The translations under genes and the position numbers were made by a program. The notes beneath the pieces are model-generated. The model had not been told where the DNA came from. It saw nothing but the letters and a program-made list of their open reading frames with translations, and did no database searches. Source: Streptomyces katrae (lineage in GTDB: Bacteria > Actinomycetota > Actinomycetes > Streptomycetales > Streptomycetaceae). From it: DNA of 64,000 bases. Below, one piece after another: positions 36,122 through 44,367 of this stretch (position 1 is its first letter; every line of letters starts with the position of its first letter). Where the stretch lies: contig NZ_CP020042.1 of assembly GCF_002028425.1 (NCBI RefSeq), positions 744,001 to 808,000 of the forward strand, written 5' to 3'.

Positions 36122-36444
36122 CTCGTCACTTCCGAGGGGTGTGGAACTCTGATCGAGAGACTGCTGAGGGGGGCGGCCTCGGCCCAGGGGTTGACCGAGG
36201 CCGCCAGGGGCGCTCCTCCGGGGATCCGTATGCCCTGACCCGACACCCGGTCCCGCCGTGAGGAGGTCCGGCGTAGTGGGTGTCCGTTCGAGGCGGGCGC
36301 GGGGAACGTCCGCCTTGGCGTCTGAGGGATCCGGAGCGCCTGCGTCAGTAAACATATATACCGTCGAGTAAGCAAGAGTATGAAAAATTTCATGCATGCC
36401 CGAGCAGTGAATATCTCCGCTTCACACCGGGTGAAAAATCACCC
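36122..36444. other. Intergenic region, partly AT-rich, upstream of the hypothetical gene
   Basis: 323 bases. The 36340-36450 part is strikingly AT-rich for this genome (AACATATATA near 36350, TGAAAAATTT at 36381-36390). It separates the stop of the RpiR gene from the start of the downstream minus-strand gene. No gene recognised. Confidence 0.6.
36380..36393. promoter_or_regulatory. AT-rich palindrome ATGAAA-AA-TTTCAT
   Basis: A 6+6 perfect inverted repeat with a two-base centre, in the AT-rich stretch about 260 bases upstream of the hypothetical gene and 52 bases behind the RpiR gene. RpiR-family operators are often of TGAAA...TTTCA form, so this is a candidate site for the adjacent regulator. 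Confidence 0.45.
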
Positions 36445-37368
36445 CTACAGGAAGAAACCGTGCTGGTCGGCGGCCTGCTCGTACTGTTCGAGCCGGGCCT
36501 GGGTCCTTTCGGGGTCGGCGTCCGCCATGGCCTGGAGCAGGGCCGCGGAGAGCATCCCCGGGGCCGCGTAGGAGTCGAAGACCAGCCGTGAGCCGGTGCC
36601 GGCCGTCAGCACCACGTCGGCCTCCTCGACCAGCGGGCCCACCGTGGGGTCCGTGATCAGGACCACGCTCAGCCCGGTGCTGCGGGCCGCCCGCAGCGCG
36701 GCCAGGGTCTCGTTGGCGTGCCGGGGCATGGCGAAGGCCAGCACCCAGCTGCCGCCCGCCGCCCGTGACTGGAGCAGGGCGTCGTAGGCCACGCTGCCGC
36801 CGCGGGTCACCAGGCGCACGTCGGGGTGGATGCGGCGGGCCGCGTAGGCGAAGTACTCGGCGAGGGAGACGGAGATCCGCAGCCCCAGCACGGTCAGCGG
36901 GACGGAGCGGGCCAGCTCGCGGCCGATGCCGAGCACCTGGTTGGTGTCGGCGAGCAGGCGCCGGACGTTCTCCAGGTTCTCGATCTCGGCGTCGACGGCG
37001 GCCTGGAGCTCGTTGTGGCGGATCTGCTCGCGGGTGTCGGCGGTGCCCCCGGCCACGGCGCTCAGCGCCATCGGCTGGAGCACCTCGCGCAGGGCCGGAT
37101 AGCCGCTGAAGCCCAGGGAGGCGGCGAACCGGGTCACGGAGGGCTGGCTGACCCCGACCCGCTCGGCGAGTTCCGTGATGGACAGGAACGCCGCCTCGGT
37201 GAGGTGGTCGATCAGGTACTGGGCGATCCGCCGCTGGCCCGGGGAGAGCCGGCGGCCGTCGAAGAGCGCGAGGAGCCGGTCCGCCGGCGGTTTCTCCCGC
37301 TCCTGGGGCGGGCTCTGGCTGGGCGTGATCGCGGCCGCCTGCGCGCGTGCCTGCTGCCCCGATGACAC
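36445..37368 (-). CDS. MurR/RpiR-family transcriptional regulator
   Basis: 307 aa. The N-terminal HTH_6 domain (~25-100) reads LSPGQRRIAQYLIDHLTEAAFLSITELAERVGVSQPSVTRFAASLGFSGYPALRE in segments, with the recognition helix near SQPSVTRFA. A C-terminal SIS domain (~130-265) includes LGIGRELARS and VLAFAMPRHANETLAAL, for binding a phosphosugar-like ligand. GTG at 37368 has GGAGG six bases upstream, favouring it over the longer frame. Target genes are not obvious from context. Confidence 0.88.
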   Translation of the reverse strand: MSSGQQARAQAAAITPSQSPPQEREKPPADRLLALFDGRRLSPGQRRIAQYLIDHLTEAAFLSITELAERVGVSQPSVTRFAASLGFSGYPALREVLQPMALSAVAGGTADTREQIRHNELQAAVDAEIENLENVRRLLADTNQVLGIGRELARSVPLTVLGLRISVSLAEYFAYAARRIHPDVRLVTRGGSVAYDALLQSRAAGGSWVLAFAMPRHANETLAALRAARSTGLSVVLITDPTVGPLVEEADVVLTAGTGSRLVFDSYAAPGMLSAALLQAMADADPERTQARLEQYEQAADQHGFFL

Positions 37369-37459
37369 CGGCGGCCTCCTTCTCACGTCACTCTTCCTCC
37401 AACATAGCCCACGCTCCGTGGCCGGATGATCGTCCGGCACGGCACGGGGCACCCCGCGG

Positions 37460-37496
37460 GTGCGCCGCACCGGTACGCGGTACCGGTGCGGCGCAC
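37460..37496 (-). terminator. Very strong hairpin terminator of the VWA operon
   Basis: A 17-base perfect stem: GTGCGCCGCACCGGTAC at 37460-37476 and its complement at 37480-37496, with a GCG loop. It begins three bases beyond the stop of the 37499 gene on the minus strand. Confidence 0.85.
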
Positions 37497-37498
37497 GT

Positions 37499-38299
37499 TC
37501 AGCCCTGCGGCCGGGCCGGACGGCCCGAACCCCTGGTCAGGGTGTAGCCGTAGATGCCCGCCAGGGCACCGAGCACCCCGCCGGCGGCGGTCCACAGCCA
37601 GCGGTCGGACCACCAGCCGCCGGACCAGCCGCCCTCCGGCGCGCGCGCCTCGCGCTGCTGCTCCGAGGCGCCCCCGATGCCCGGGACCAGCGGCTCGCCC
37701 AGGGCGGCGTCCACCGCCTGCGCCCCGCCGGTGTCCTTCACCTCGGCCTCGACCTGTGCCTTCACGGGCAGGCCGTGGTCGTCCTCGGGCACGCCGACGA
37801 CCGTCAGGCGGACGTAGTAGCTGCCCGGCAGCGGGTCGTTCGACCAGGGCTCGGCCCCGGAGCGGACCGTGCGCAGGGTGCAGGAGAGCTCCGCGGTGGC
37901 GGCCTCCTTGGCCACCGCCACGTGCTGGTTGCCGTACGTGCAGGGCTGGCGGCGGCGCAGGCCGTCGTACAGGTCGAGCTGCCAGGTCTGCGCGCCGTGC
38001 CGGGACGCGGACTCGGGGAGGGTCACCGTGGCCCGTACGGTGAGCCGGTTGCCGGTGTCGGCGGGCACCGCCCAGTACAGGTAGTCGCCGGTGGACGCCG
38101 AGGCGGTGGCCTTCTGGCCGGGCCGGAACAGGGCCGCGGTACGGAAGCCGGTGCCGGCCTCGGTGGGCGCGGAGCCGTCCTTGCCGGTGGCCTTGCCCGC
38201 GCTGGGCGCGAGGCTCGGGGCGGCGACGGCTGCGGCCGCCGGGGCCAGGAGGGCCGCGCCCGCGAAGAGGGCGGCGGCCAGGGTGCGTACGGTACGCAT
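37499..38299 (-). CDS. Secreted/membrane-anchored protein, partner of the VWA protein
   Basis: 266 aa. Signal peptide (MRTVRTLAAALFAGAALLAP), an extracellular beta-rich region and a C-terminal membrane helix (WLWTAAGGVLGALAGIYGYTL) followed by a basic tail. The central part (LFRPGQKATASASTGDYLYWAV, GSYYVRLTVVGVPEDD) resembles the post-VWA region of the upstream gene, so the two may have diverged from a common module. The ATG overlaps the upstream stop by one base (TGATG), so they are translated together. No enzymatic motif seen. Confidence 0.8.
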   Translation of the reverse strand: MRTVRTLAAALFAGAALLAPAAAAVAAPSLAPSAGKATGKDGSAPTEAGTGFRTAALFRPGQKATASASTGDYLYWAVPADTGNRLTVRATVTLPESASRHGAQTWQLDLYDGLRRRQPCTYGNQHVAVAKEAATAELSCTLRTVRSGAEPWSNDPLPGSYYVRLTVVGVPEDDHGLPVKAQVEAEVKDTGGAQAVDAALGEPLVPGIGGASEQQREARAPEGGWSGGWWSDRWLWTAAGGVLGALAGIYGYTLTRGSGRPARPQG

Positions 38300-39564
38300 C
38301 AGTTGGTCCTCCAGACGGAGATGCGCCAGCGCGAGATCCAGCCCCAGACCAGTCCGGCGAGCAGGCCGGTGAGGACCAGCAGGCCGAGCAGCCACCAGCC
38401 GCGGCCGAGGCCGAAGGAGGCGACGTCGGAGCCCTCGTCGGGGCCGTCGACCAGGTCGACGGTCAGCTCGACGGGCATGCCGGGGGCGGTCTTGACGGCC
38501 GGTCCGGCGGAGAAGGAGTTGCTGACCTGGAGGCAGACGGTCTCGGGCTTGTCCTCCTCGTCGCCGTCCGCTTCGGCCTTGGGGTAGCGCAGGCCGGTGG
38601 AGATCACGTCGGTGCGGCCGTCGCCGGCCTCGGAACCGCGGACGATCTCCCGGCCGTGCACGGTGGTCGCGCGCAGCAGGACCCCGTAGTCGTTGTTGAC
38701 GGCCCGGTCGGCGCCGATGCTCACCGAGGCGCGCAGCTCCTGGCCGGGACGGACGTCGACCTTGTACCAGCGGTGCTCGCCGAAGGTCTCGCGGTCGCTG
38801 TAGAGGCCGGCCTTCAGCGCCGGGGCGTTCTCGCAGCTCTTGGCGCCCTCGGTGGCCACCGGGGTGGCGACGGGGTCTGCGGCCCGGACGACGAGCTGTC
38901 TGACCCTGCCGGAGAGTTCGGCGGTGTGCGCCACGGAGGTGTAGGTGCCTCCGGTGGCCTCGGCGATGCAGGTCAGCTGAGCGCGGGTCTTGGCGTCGGG
39001 GACGAGGCCGAGGGTGTCCACGACGAGGTGGATGCCCTTGGCGGCGATGTCACGGGCCACCTCGCAGGGGTCGAGCGGGGCGCAGGTGTCCTCGCCGTCG
39101 GTGATGAGCACGATGCGGCGGGTGGCGTTGCCGCCGTCCAGGTCCTGGGCGGCGGCCTGGAGGGCCGGGCCGATGGGCGTCCAGCCGGTGGGGGCGAGGG
39201 TGGCGACGGCGGTCTTGGCCTCGGTGCGGTCGACCGTGCCGACGGGGTAGAGCTGCTTGGTGTCCTTGCAGCCGAGCGCCCGGTCCTCGCCGGGGTAGGT
39301 GGCGCCCAGGGTCCTTATGCCCAGGCGGACTTCTTGGGGTACCGCGTCCAGGACCTCGTTGAAGGCCTGCTTGGCCGCGGCCATGCGGGACTGGCCGTCT
39401 ATGTCGTTGGCGCGCATGGAGCCGCTGACGTCGAGCACGAGCTCGACCTTGGGCGGCTCCTTGGCCGGCCCGTCGGCAGCGGCGGCGGTCTGCGGGAAGA
39501 GCCCCGCGGTCAAGGCGACGAACAGGCCGCAGGCCCCGGCCGCCAGCCGTTTTCTTGTGATCAT
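38299..39564 (-). CDS. Membrane-anchored VWA-domain protein
   Basis: 421 aa. Signal peptide (MITRKRLAAGACGLFVALTAG), then a von Willebrand A domain (~45-225) with the metal-ion-dependent adhesion site DxSxS in LVLDVSGSM, a Thr in PTGWTPIG and Asp in LITDGEDTC. A beta region follows, then a C-terminal membrane helix (WWLLGLLVLTGLLAGLVWGW) and basic tail. VWA domains mediate metal-dependent protein binding. Start ATG 39564 gives a proper signal peptide. Its one-base overlap with the next gene suggests the two products form an envelope complex. Confidence 0.88.
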   Translation of the reverse strand: MITRKRLAAGACGLFVALTAGLFPQTAAAADGPAKEPPKVELVLDVSGSMRANDIDGQSRMAAAKQAFNEVLDAVPQEVRLGIRTLGATYPGEDRALGCKDTKQLYPVGTVDRTEAKTAVATLAPTGWTPIGPALQAAAQDLDGGNATRRIVLITDGEDTCAPLDPCEVARDIAAKGIHLVVDTLGLVPDAKTRAQLTCIAEATGGTYTSVAHTAELSGRVRQLVVRAADPVATPVATEGAKSCENAPALKAGLYSDRETFGEHRWYKVDVRPGQELRASVSIGADRAVNNDYGVLLRATTVHGREIVRGSEAGDGRTDVISTGLRYPKAEADGDEEDKPETVCLQVSNSFSAGPAVKTAPGMPVELTVDLVDGPDEGSDVASFGLGRGWWLLGLLVLTGLLAGLVWGWISRWRISVWRTN

Positions 39565-39613
39565 CGCCGGATCGTATTGAGGATCGGCGGGGCAGTCCAA
39601 ACCGTGCGCCGGT

Positions 39614-39651
39614 GACCGCCGGTGACCGGCGGTCCGCCCCCGCCGGGCGGG
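39614..39651 (-). terminator. GC-rich palindromes behind the P450 gene
   Basis: GACCGCCGGT-G-ACCGGCGGTC at 39614-39634 is perfect apart from the centre base. It is followed by CCCCGCCGGGCGGGG at about 39637-39651. They lie between the P450 stop and the VWA gene start on the minus strand and could end P450 transcripts. Confidence 0.5.
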
Positions 39652-39684
39652 GCGGCCGGGCCGGGGCGGAGTCCTGACGGTGGG

Positions 39685-40881
39685 CTACCAGCGCACCGGG
39701 AGGCGGCTCACCCCGTGCATCAGAGCGCCGGGGAGCCATTCCAGCGGGCCGCCGTCCGGGTCCACTGCCAGGTGGGGGAAGCGTTCCAGCAGGCCGCGGA
39801 CGGCGATGCGGCCCTCCATCCGGGCCAGGGGGGCTCCGATGCAGAAGTGCAGGCCGTGCCCGAAGGCCAGGTGGCCGCCCGCGGGGCGGCGGATGTCGAA
39901 CACGTCCGGCTCGGGGAAGCGTTCGGGGTCGCGGTCGGCGCCGGCCAGCGAGATCAGTACGGCCTGGCCGGCGGGGATGACCACGCCGCCGATCTCCACG
40001 TCCTCGCCGGTGTAGCGGTAGGTGGTGTTCTGCACCGGGCCGTCGTAGCGGAGCATCTCCTCGATGGCCCCGCCGAGCAGTCCGTCGTAGTCGGCGCGCA
40101 GGGCGGCCAGCTGGTCGGGGTGGGCGAGGAGGGCCCGTACGCCGTTGGATATGAGGTTGACGGTGGTCTCGTGCCCGGCGACCAGCAGCAGGAAGGCCAT
40201 GCCGATCAGTTCGTCGGGGGACAGCGAGTCGCCGTCCTCGTCGCGGGTGCGGATCAGCGCGCTGAGCAGGTCCTCGCCGGGGGACTCGGCCTTGGCCTTG
40301 ACGAGCTCCGCGAGGTAGACGCTGAGCTGCTGGTGGGCGCTGTTGTCCAGGGCGCCGGGCTTGGGGGCGACGACCTCCTGGGACCACTCGCGGAAGCGCT
40401 CGCGGTCGAGGTCGGGGACGCCGAGCAGTTCGCAGATGACCGTCATGGGCAGCGGGAAGGCCAGGTCCCGGATCAGGTCGCCGGCCCGTTCGGGGCGGGC
40501 GGCCATGGCGTCCAGCAGTCCGTCGGTGATCTGCTGGACGCGGGGCCGCATCGCCTCCACCCGGCGGGCGGTGAACTCCCGGGCGACCAGGCGGCGCAGC
40601 CGGGTGTGGTGGGGCGGGTCGGACTCGAGCATGTTCGCGTTGGCGGCGGTGGGCTCGATCCCCGGGAACAGGTCCGTGGCGTGCCAGTCCTTGAGCAGGC
40701 CCGGGTGGGTCAGCGCGGCGCGGGCCTCCTCGTAGCGGACGACGAGCCAGTACGGCTCGTTCAGGCGCGTGTTCGGGCCGCTGACCAGGTGCACCGGTCC
40801 CGCCTCGCGCAGCCGCGCGAAGAAGGAGTGCGGGTCGGCGTCGAAGTCCGGGCTGAGGGGGATGATGTCGGATACAGGCAT
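39685..40881 (-). CDS. Cytochrome P450
   Basis: 398 aa, the usual size of soluble actinobacterial P450s. Heme-binding loop FGHGLHFCIGAPLAR (Cys347), I-helix oxygen-activation segment AGHETT and K-helix EEMLR are all present. The general layout (DPPHHTRLRRLVAREFT, FPLPMTVICELLGVP) fits the CYP105/CYP107 classes that hydroxylate secondary metabolites or xenobiotics. No ferredoxin or reductase gene is adjacent, so it depends on partners elsewhere. ATG at 40881 chosen from the standard N-terminus MPVSDI. Substrate unknown. Confidence 0.92.
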   Translation of the reverse strand: MPVSDIIPLSPDFDADPHSFFARLREAGPVHLVSGPNTRLNEPYWLVVRYEEARAALTHPGLLKDWHATDLFPGIEPTAANANMLESDPPHHTRLRRLVAREFTARRVEAMRPRVQQITDGLLDAMAARPERAGDLIRDLAFPLPMTVICELLGVPDLDRERFREWSQEVVAPKPGALDNSAHQQLSVYLAELVKAKAESPGEDLLSALIRTRDEDGDSLSPDELIGMAFLLLVAGHETTVNLISNGVRALLAHPDQLAALRADYDGLLGGAIEEMLRYDGPVQNTTYRYTGEDVEIGGVVIPAGQAVLISLAGADRDPERFPEPDVFDIRRPAGGHLAFGHGLHFCIGAPLARMEGRIAVRGLLERFPHLAVDPDGGPLEWLPGALMHGVSRLPVRW

Positions 40882-40963
40882 CTCGCCACAGTACGACGGC
40901 CAACTCGCCCTCCGCCCAGGCGAATCCGGCCACTCGCCCCCGCGAGTGGCCGGTCCTCGACGG

Positions 40964-43243
40964 TCAGGCCGCGTGCTCCCCGAGCCCGGCCGGGAGCCGG
41001 CCGGTGTGGACGACACCCAGGTGCTGGGTGGCGCGGGTGAGGGCGACGTAGAGGTCGCTCGGCGGGAACTGCGCGGGCTCGGCCACGATCACCGTGTCGA
41101 ACTCCAGGCCCTTGGCCTGGCGCGGGTCCAGCAGGACCACGGGCCGGGTGAGGTCGGGCTCCTCCCCCGCCCGTACGCCGGGCAGCGCGGCGGCCAGCCG
41201 GGGGTGCAGGGGGCGCGGGGCGATGACCGCGAGCCGTCCCTCGGCGGGGGCGGTCTCGCGCACGGCCTCGGCGACGGCCGCGGGGAGGTCGGCGCTCTCG
41301 CGCACCCGGGGCCGTGCGCCGGTGGAGCGCACCGAGCGGGGCGGTTCGAAGCCGGGGTGGTGGTGGCGCAGCACGGCGGCGGCGACCTCCATGATCTCGG
41401 CCGGGGTGCGGTAGTTGACGCCGAGCCGGACGCGCTCGAAGCGGTCGCCCACGTACGGGTCGAGGATCCGCTTCCAGGAGCCGCAGCCCGCCTCGTCACC
41501 GGTCTGCGCGGGGTCGCCGACGAGGGTCATGGAGCGGGTGGGGCAGCGACGCATCAGCAGCCGCCAGGCCATCTCGGACAGTTCCTGCGCCTCGTCGACG
41601 ATGACGTGCCCGAAGGCCCAGGTCCGGTCGGCGGCGGCGCGTTCGGCGGTGGTGCGGTGGTCGGCCTCCTCGTGCCGTTCGGCCATCCGCTCGGCGTCGA
41701 TGACGTCGTGGGCGGCGAGGTACTCGTTCTCCATGTCCTCGAACTCGTAGGACTCCGAGCCCAGGGAGAGGTCGAGGACGCCCTGGGCGTAGGCGATGCG
41801 CTCCAACCGGTCGCGTTCGGCGGCGGCCCGCTCGGCGCTGTCGTCGACGCCGAGGAGTTCGGCGGCCTCGTCGAGGAGCGGGACGTCGGCGGGGGTCCAG
41901 TCTTCGGCGGCGCCGGCGGGGCACCGGATCAGGGCGGCGTCCTCCTCGGACAGGTGGGTGGGGTCGGCGAGGAAGTCGGAGACCAGCTGCCGGGGGGTCA
42001 GGCGGGGCCAGAGGGTGTCGATGGCGGCGTGCACGCCGGCGCTGGTGGCGATCTCCTTGCCGAGCTGGGCGACGTCGTCCGGGCCGAGGAGGTTGGGGCC
42101 GCCGTAGGGGTCGGCGCCGAGCCGGTCGGCGAGCTGTTCGGTGAGGGCGTCGATGACGGAGAAGGCGAAGTAGGGGCGGGCCAGGTTGTGGGGCAGGCCG
42201 GTGCCGCGGGCCCGGTCGCGGGCGGCGTGGGCCATGGTGCGGTCCAGCAGGAGCGTGCCGTAGTCGTCGTGGTCGATCTCCAGGGCGGGCTCGGGGACGA
42301 GGTCGTGGTCCTCGCCGCTGCCCGCGGGGACGCCCTCGGGGAGGGTCTGCCGGTCGGCGACGGCCCGGGCGAGGACATCGGCCATGGCGGCGCGGCCCTT
42401 GACCTGGGCGGCGCCGGGACGGTCCGTGCCGGTGGCGTGGACGCCGGGGAACAGGTCGCCGGGGGCGGCCAGGAGCACGCCGGTCTCGCCGAGGGAGGGC
42501 AGGACCTCGCCGATGTAGCCGAGGAAGGCCGGGTTGGGGCCGACGATGAGCACCCCGCGCTTGCCGAGGAGCTCGCGCTGGGCGTAGAGGAGGTAGGCGG
42601 CGCGGTGCAGGGCCACGGCGGTCTTGCCGGTGCCGGGGCCGCCTTCGACGACCAGGACGCCCTGGTGGGGGGAGCGGATGATGCGGTCCTGCTCGGCCTG
42701 GATGGTCTGCACGATGTCGTGCATGCGGCCGGTGCGGGCGGCGTCGAGCGCGGCGAGGAGCACGGCGTCGGCGTCGGCGCCCTCGTAGCCGGTGCGTTCG
42801 GTGTCGGCGAGGTCCAGGATCTCGTCGTGCAGGGCGGTGACCTCCCGGCCCCGCGTGGTGATGTGGCGCCGGCGGCGCAGGCCCATGGGGACGTGGCCGG
42901 TCGCGAGGTAGAAGGGGCGGGCGGCGGCGGCGCGCCAGTCGAGGACGAGGGGGGTGCGCTCGGTGTCGTCCCGTCTGATTCCGATCCGGCCGATGTGGTG
43001 GTCGCGGCCGTCGGAGAACTCGAGGCGGCCGAAACAAAGGCCGTGCTCGGCGGCGTTCAGCGCGGAAAGCAGTCCGGACTGCTCGGCGACCATCACATCG
43101 CGTTCCAGCCGTGCCTGCAATCCGTTGCCGCTCTCGGCGAGGGCGCCCTGGACGGCGCGTTCGGCCTTGTCCCGCAGGTCTTCGAGGCGCGCGTAGAGCA
43201 TGTCGATGAATTGCTGCTCGCTCTGGAATTCCTTGTTTGACAA
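40964..43243 (-). CDS. helR: HelD/HelR-type RNA polymerase-associated ATPase (UvrD-like helicase fold)
   Basis: 759 aa. N-terminal coiled coil (SEQQFIDMLYARLEDLRDKAERAV), Walker A GGPGTGKTA, Walker B VIVDEAQELS, and the C-terminal VALTRATQHLGVVH motif of superfamily 1. HelD proteins remove stalled RNA polymerase from DNA. In Streptomyces the HelR member protects polymerase from rifamycins, so this protein may confer low-level rifamycin tolerance. Start is taken as TTG 43243, with GGGAG five bases upstream; a longer frame to 43276 would also use TTG. Class II HelD assignment is by overall pattern; the HelR name is likely but needs phylogeny. Confidence 0.78.
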   Translation of the reverse strand: MSNKEFQSEQQFIDMLYARLEDLRDKAERAVQGALAESGNGLQARLERDVMVAEQSGLLSALNAAEHGLCFGRLEFSDGRDHHIGRIGIRRDDTERTPLVLDWRAAAARPFYLATGHVPMGLRRRRHITTRGREVTALHDEILDLADTERTGYEGADADAVLLAALDAARTGRMHDIVQTIQAEQDRIIRSPHQGVLVVEGGPGTGKTAVALHRAAYLLYAQRELLGKRGVLIVGPNPAFLGYIGEVLPSLGETGVLLAAPGDLFPGVHATGTDRPGAAQVKGRAAMADVLARAVADRQTLPEGVPAGSGEDHDLVPEPALEIDHDDYGTLLLDRTMAHAARDRARGTGLPHNLARPYFAFSVIDALTEQLADRLGADPYGGPNLLGPDDVAQLGKEIATSAGVHAAIDTLWPRLTPRQLVSDFLADPTHLSEEDAALIRCPAGAAEDWTPADVPLLDEAAELLGVDDSAERAAAERDRLERIAYAQGVLDLSLGSESYEFEDMENEYLAAHDVIDAERMAERHEEADHRTTAERAAADRTWAFGHVIVDEAQELSEMAWRLLMRRCPTRSMTLVGDPAQTGDEAGCGSWKRILDPYVGDRFERVRLGVNYRTPAEIMEVAAAVLRHHHPGFEPPRSVRSTGARPRVRESADLPAAVAEAVRETAPAEGRLAVIAPRPLHPRLAAALPGVRAGEEPDLTRPVVLLDPRQAKGLEFDTVIVAEPAQFPPSDLYVALTRATQHLGVVHTGRLPAGLGEHAA

Positions 43244-43333
43244 TTTCGCTCCCTGCGCGATACGATGCCCCTGCAAAGCTTCCTCACGCCCACTTTCAAG
43301 TCTAGGCGTGAATCATCGAATATACGCAGACGC

Positions 43334-43367
43334 ACGCCCCGGACGTCAATTCGTCCGGGGCGTTTTC
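43334..43367. terminator. Intergenic hairpin with short T-run
   Basis: ACGCCCCGGACG at 43334-43345 pairs perfectly with CGTCCGGGGCGT at 43352-43363. TTT follows on the plus strand. It sits between the crystallin-like gene's stop and the helicase promoter region (both minus strand) and most likely separates their transcripts. Confidence 0.75.
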
Positions 43368-43418
43368 CGTATTCCCGCAGGTCTCCCCGGCCTGGGGGAG
43401 GGGCCCTGCGGGAGGGGG

Positions 43419-43895
43419 TCAGCGGAGGTCGAAGCTGACCGAGGAGGCCTTGTCGTTCATGCCGTCGCCGACGTAGGCGTTGTAGCCGTAGTAGGTCTGG
43501 TGGGCACCCCGGAAGTCGTTGTGCTCCCAGAGGGTGATCGGGCAGGTGATGCCCTGGGCCGAGCTCACCGTGTCGTTCCACCCCCACTGGGAGAGGTTGT
43601 TGAACTCCGGGTAGCGCCAGTTGCAGCCGACGCTGCCGCGGAAGGTGAACTCGCTGCCGCCCGAGTTGGCGTCGCTCCAGATCTTGCCGAGGTCCTTGTA
43701 CTCGGCCTGCGCGCCCAGTTCGGCGGCCTGGGCCTTCGTGGCGAAGCAGCCGCCCTCGCCGGTGTCGACGACGTAGGTGCAGAACTTCGGGGCCTTGGGG
43801 GCGGGCTGCGGGCTCGCGGCGGAGGCCGGCGTGGCGGCCGCGGCCAGCACGAGGGCCGCGGCGGCGAGGGCGAGGGAGGACCGGATCATGCGCAT
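43419..43895 (-). CDS. Secreted beta/gamma-crystallin-like or peptidase-inhibitor I36-type protein
   Basis: 158 aa. Signal peptide to about residue 27 (ALAAAALVLAAAATPASAA). The mature part has a first Greek-key-like segment (FCTYVVDTGEGGCFATKAQAAE) and a second ending ITLWEHNDFRGAHQTYYGY. Motif W/Y-E-x-x-x-F-x-G is typical of the crystallin/I36 fold. Cysteines in FCTY, GGCFA, VGCNW and ITCPI could form disulfides. Start ATG 43895 has GAGGAG eight bases upstream. Calcium binding or protease inhibition are both possible. Confidence 0.75.
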   Translation of the reverse strand: MRMIRSSLALAAAALVLAAAATPASAASPQPAPKAPKFCTYVVDTGEGGCFATKAQAAELGAQAEYKDLGKIWSDANSGGSEFTFRGSVGCNWRYPEFNNLSQWGWNDTVSSAQGITCPITLWEHNDFRGAHQTYYGYNAYVGDGMNDKASSVSFDLR

Positions 43896-44367
43896 GGCTG
43901 CTGCTCCTCATATCGGTGCATACGAAGGTGCAAGGGATGGATAGTGCGCTCGGTTCACCGGGGGAGCTTTGGGAACTGAAGCGCGACAGCAGCCAACAAC
44001 CCGCCATAACCACCCGTCCAGGGCACGCAGTTGCCCATGGCATGTTTCGTACGGCGCGTTGCGCGCGCCGGCTCCGCCGGCGGCTGGCGCGATCACGGCG
44101 CGCGGCGGAGGGCCCGGCCCGGGGTACGGGCGGGCGCCGGGCAGCGGCGGTTGGTGCGGCCGGGGCGCGGGTGGCCGAAGCCGCCCGCACCCGCCGCACC
44201 GGGGCCCGTCCGGCCGAATGTCCCGATACGGGCGAACGGCGCCGGCGGGGGCACCCGTACGAGGCAGGGGGTTCGTGTCATATGAGGCGATATGCCGTTT
44301 ATCTTCTAGCATGGCGGTCCTCCCGCGCCCTCACGTCCCGGGCGTCGCACACCGAGGAGCGCGTCCC
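43896..44367. other. Divergent intergenic region, no gene recognised
   Basis: 472 bases between two divergent genes for secreted proteins. The segment 43905-44035 is less GC-rich; the middle is GC-rich and noncoding in appearance. Near 44275-44320 a short AT-richer stretch (CATATGAGGCGATATGCCG) probably holds the oxidase promoter. Confidence 0.55.

Noticed and set aside
40769..43240. An 823-codon open frame on the plus strand
   Set aside because: Antisense to the HelD-type gene and the P450 start. Translation is Gly/Val/Asp-rich without motifs.
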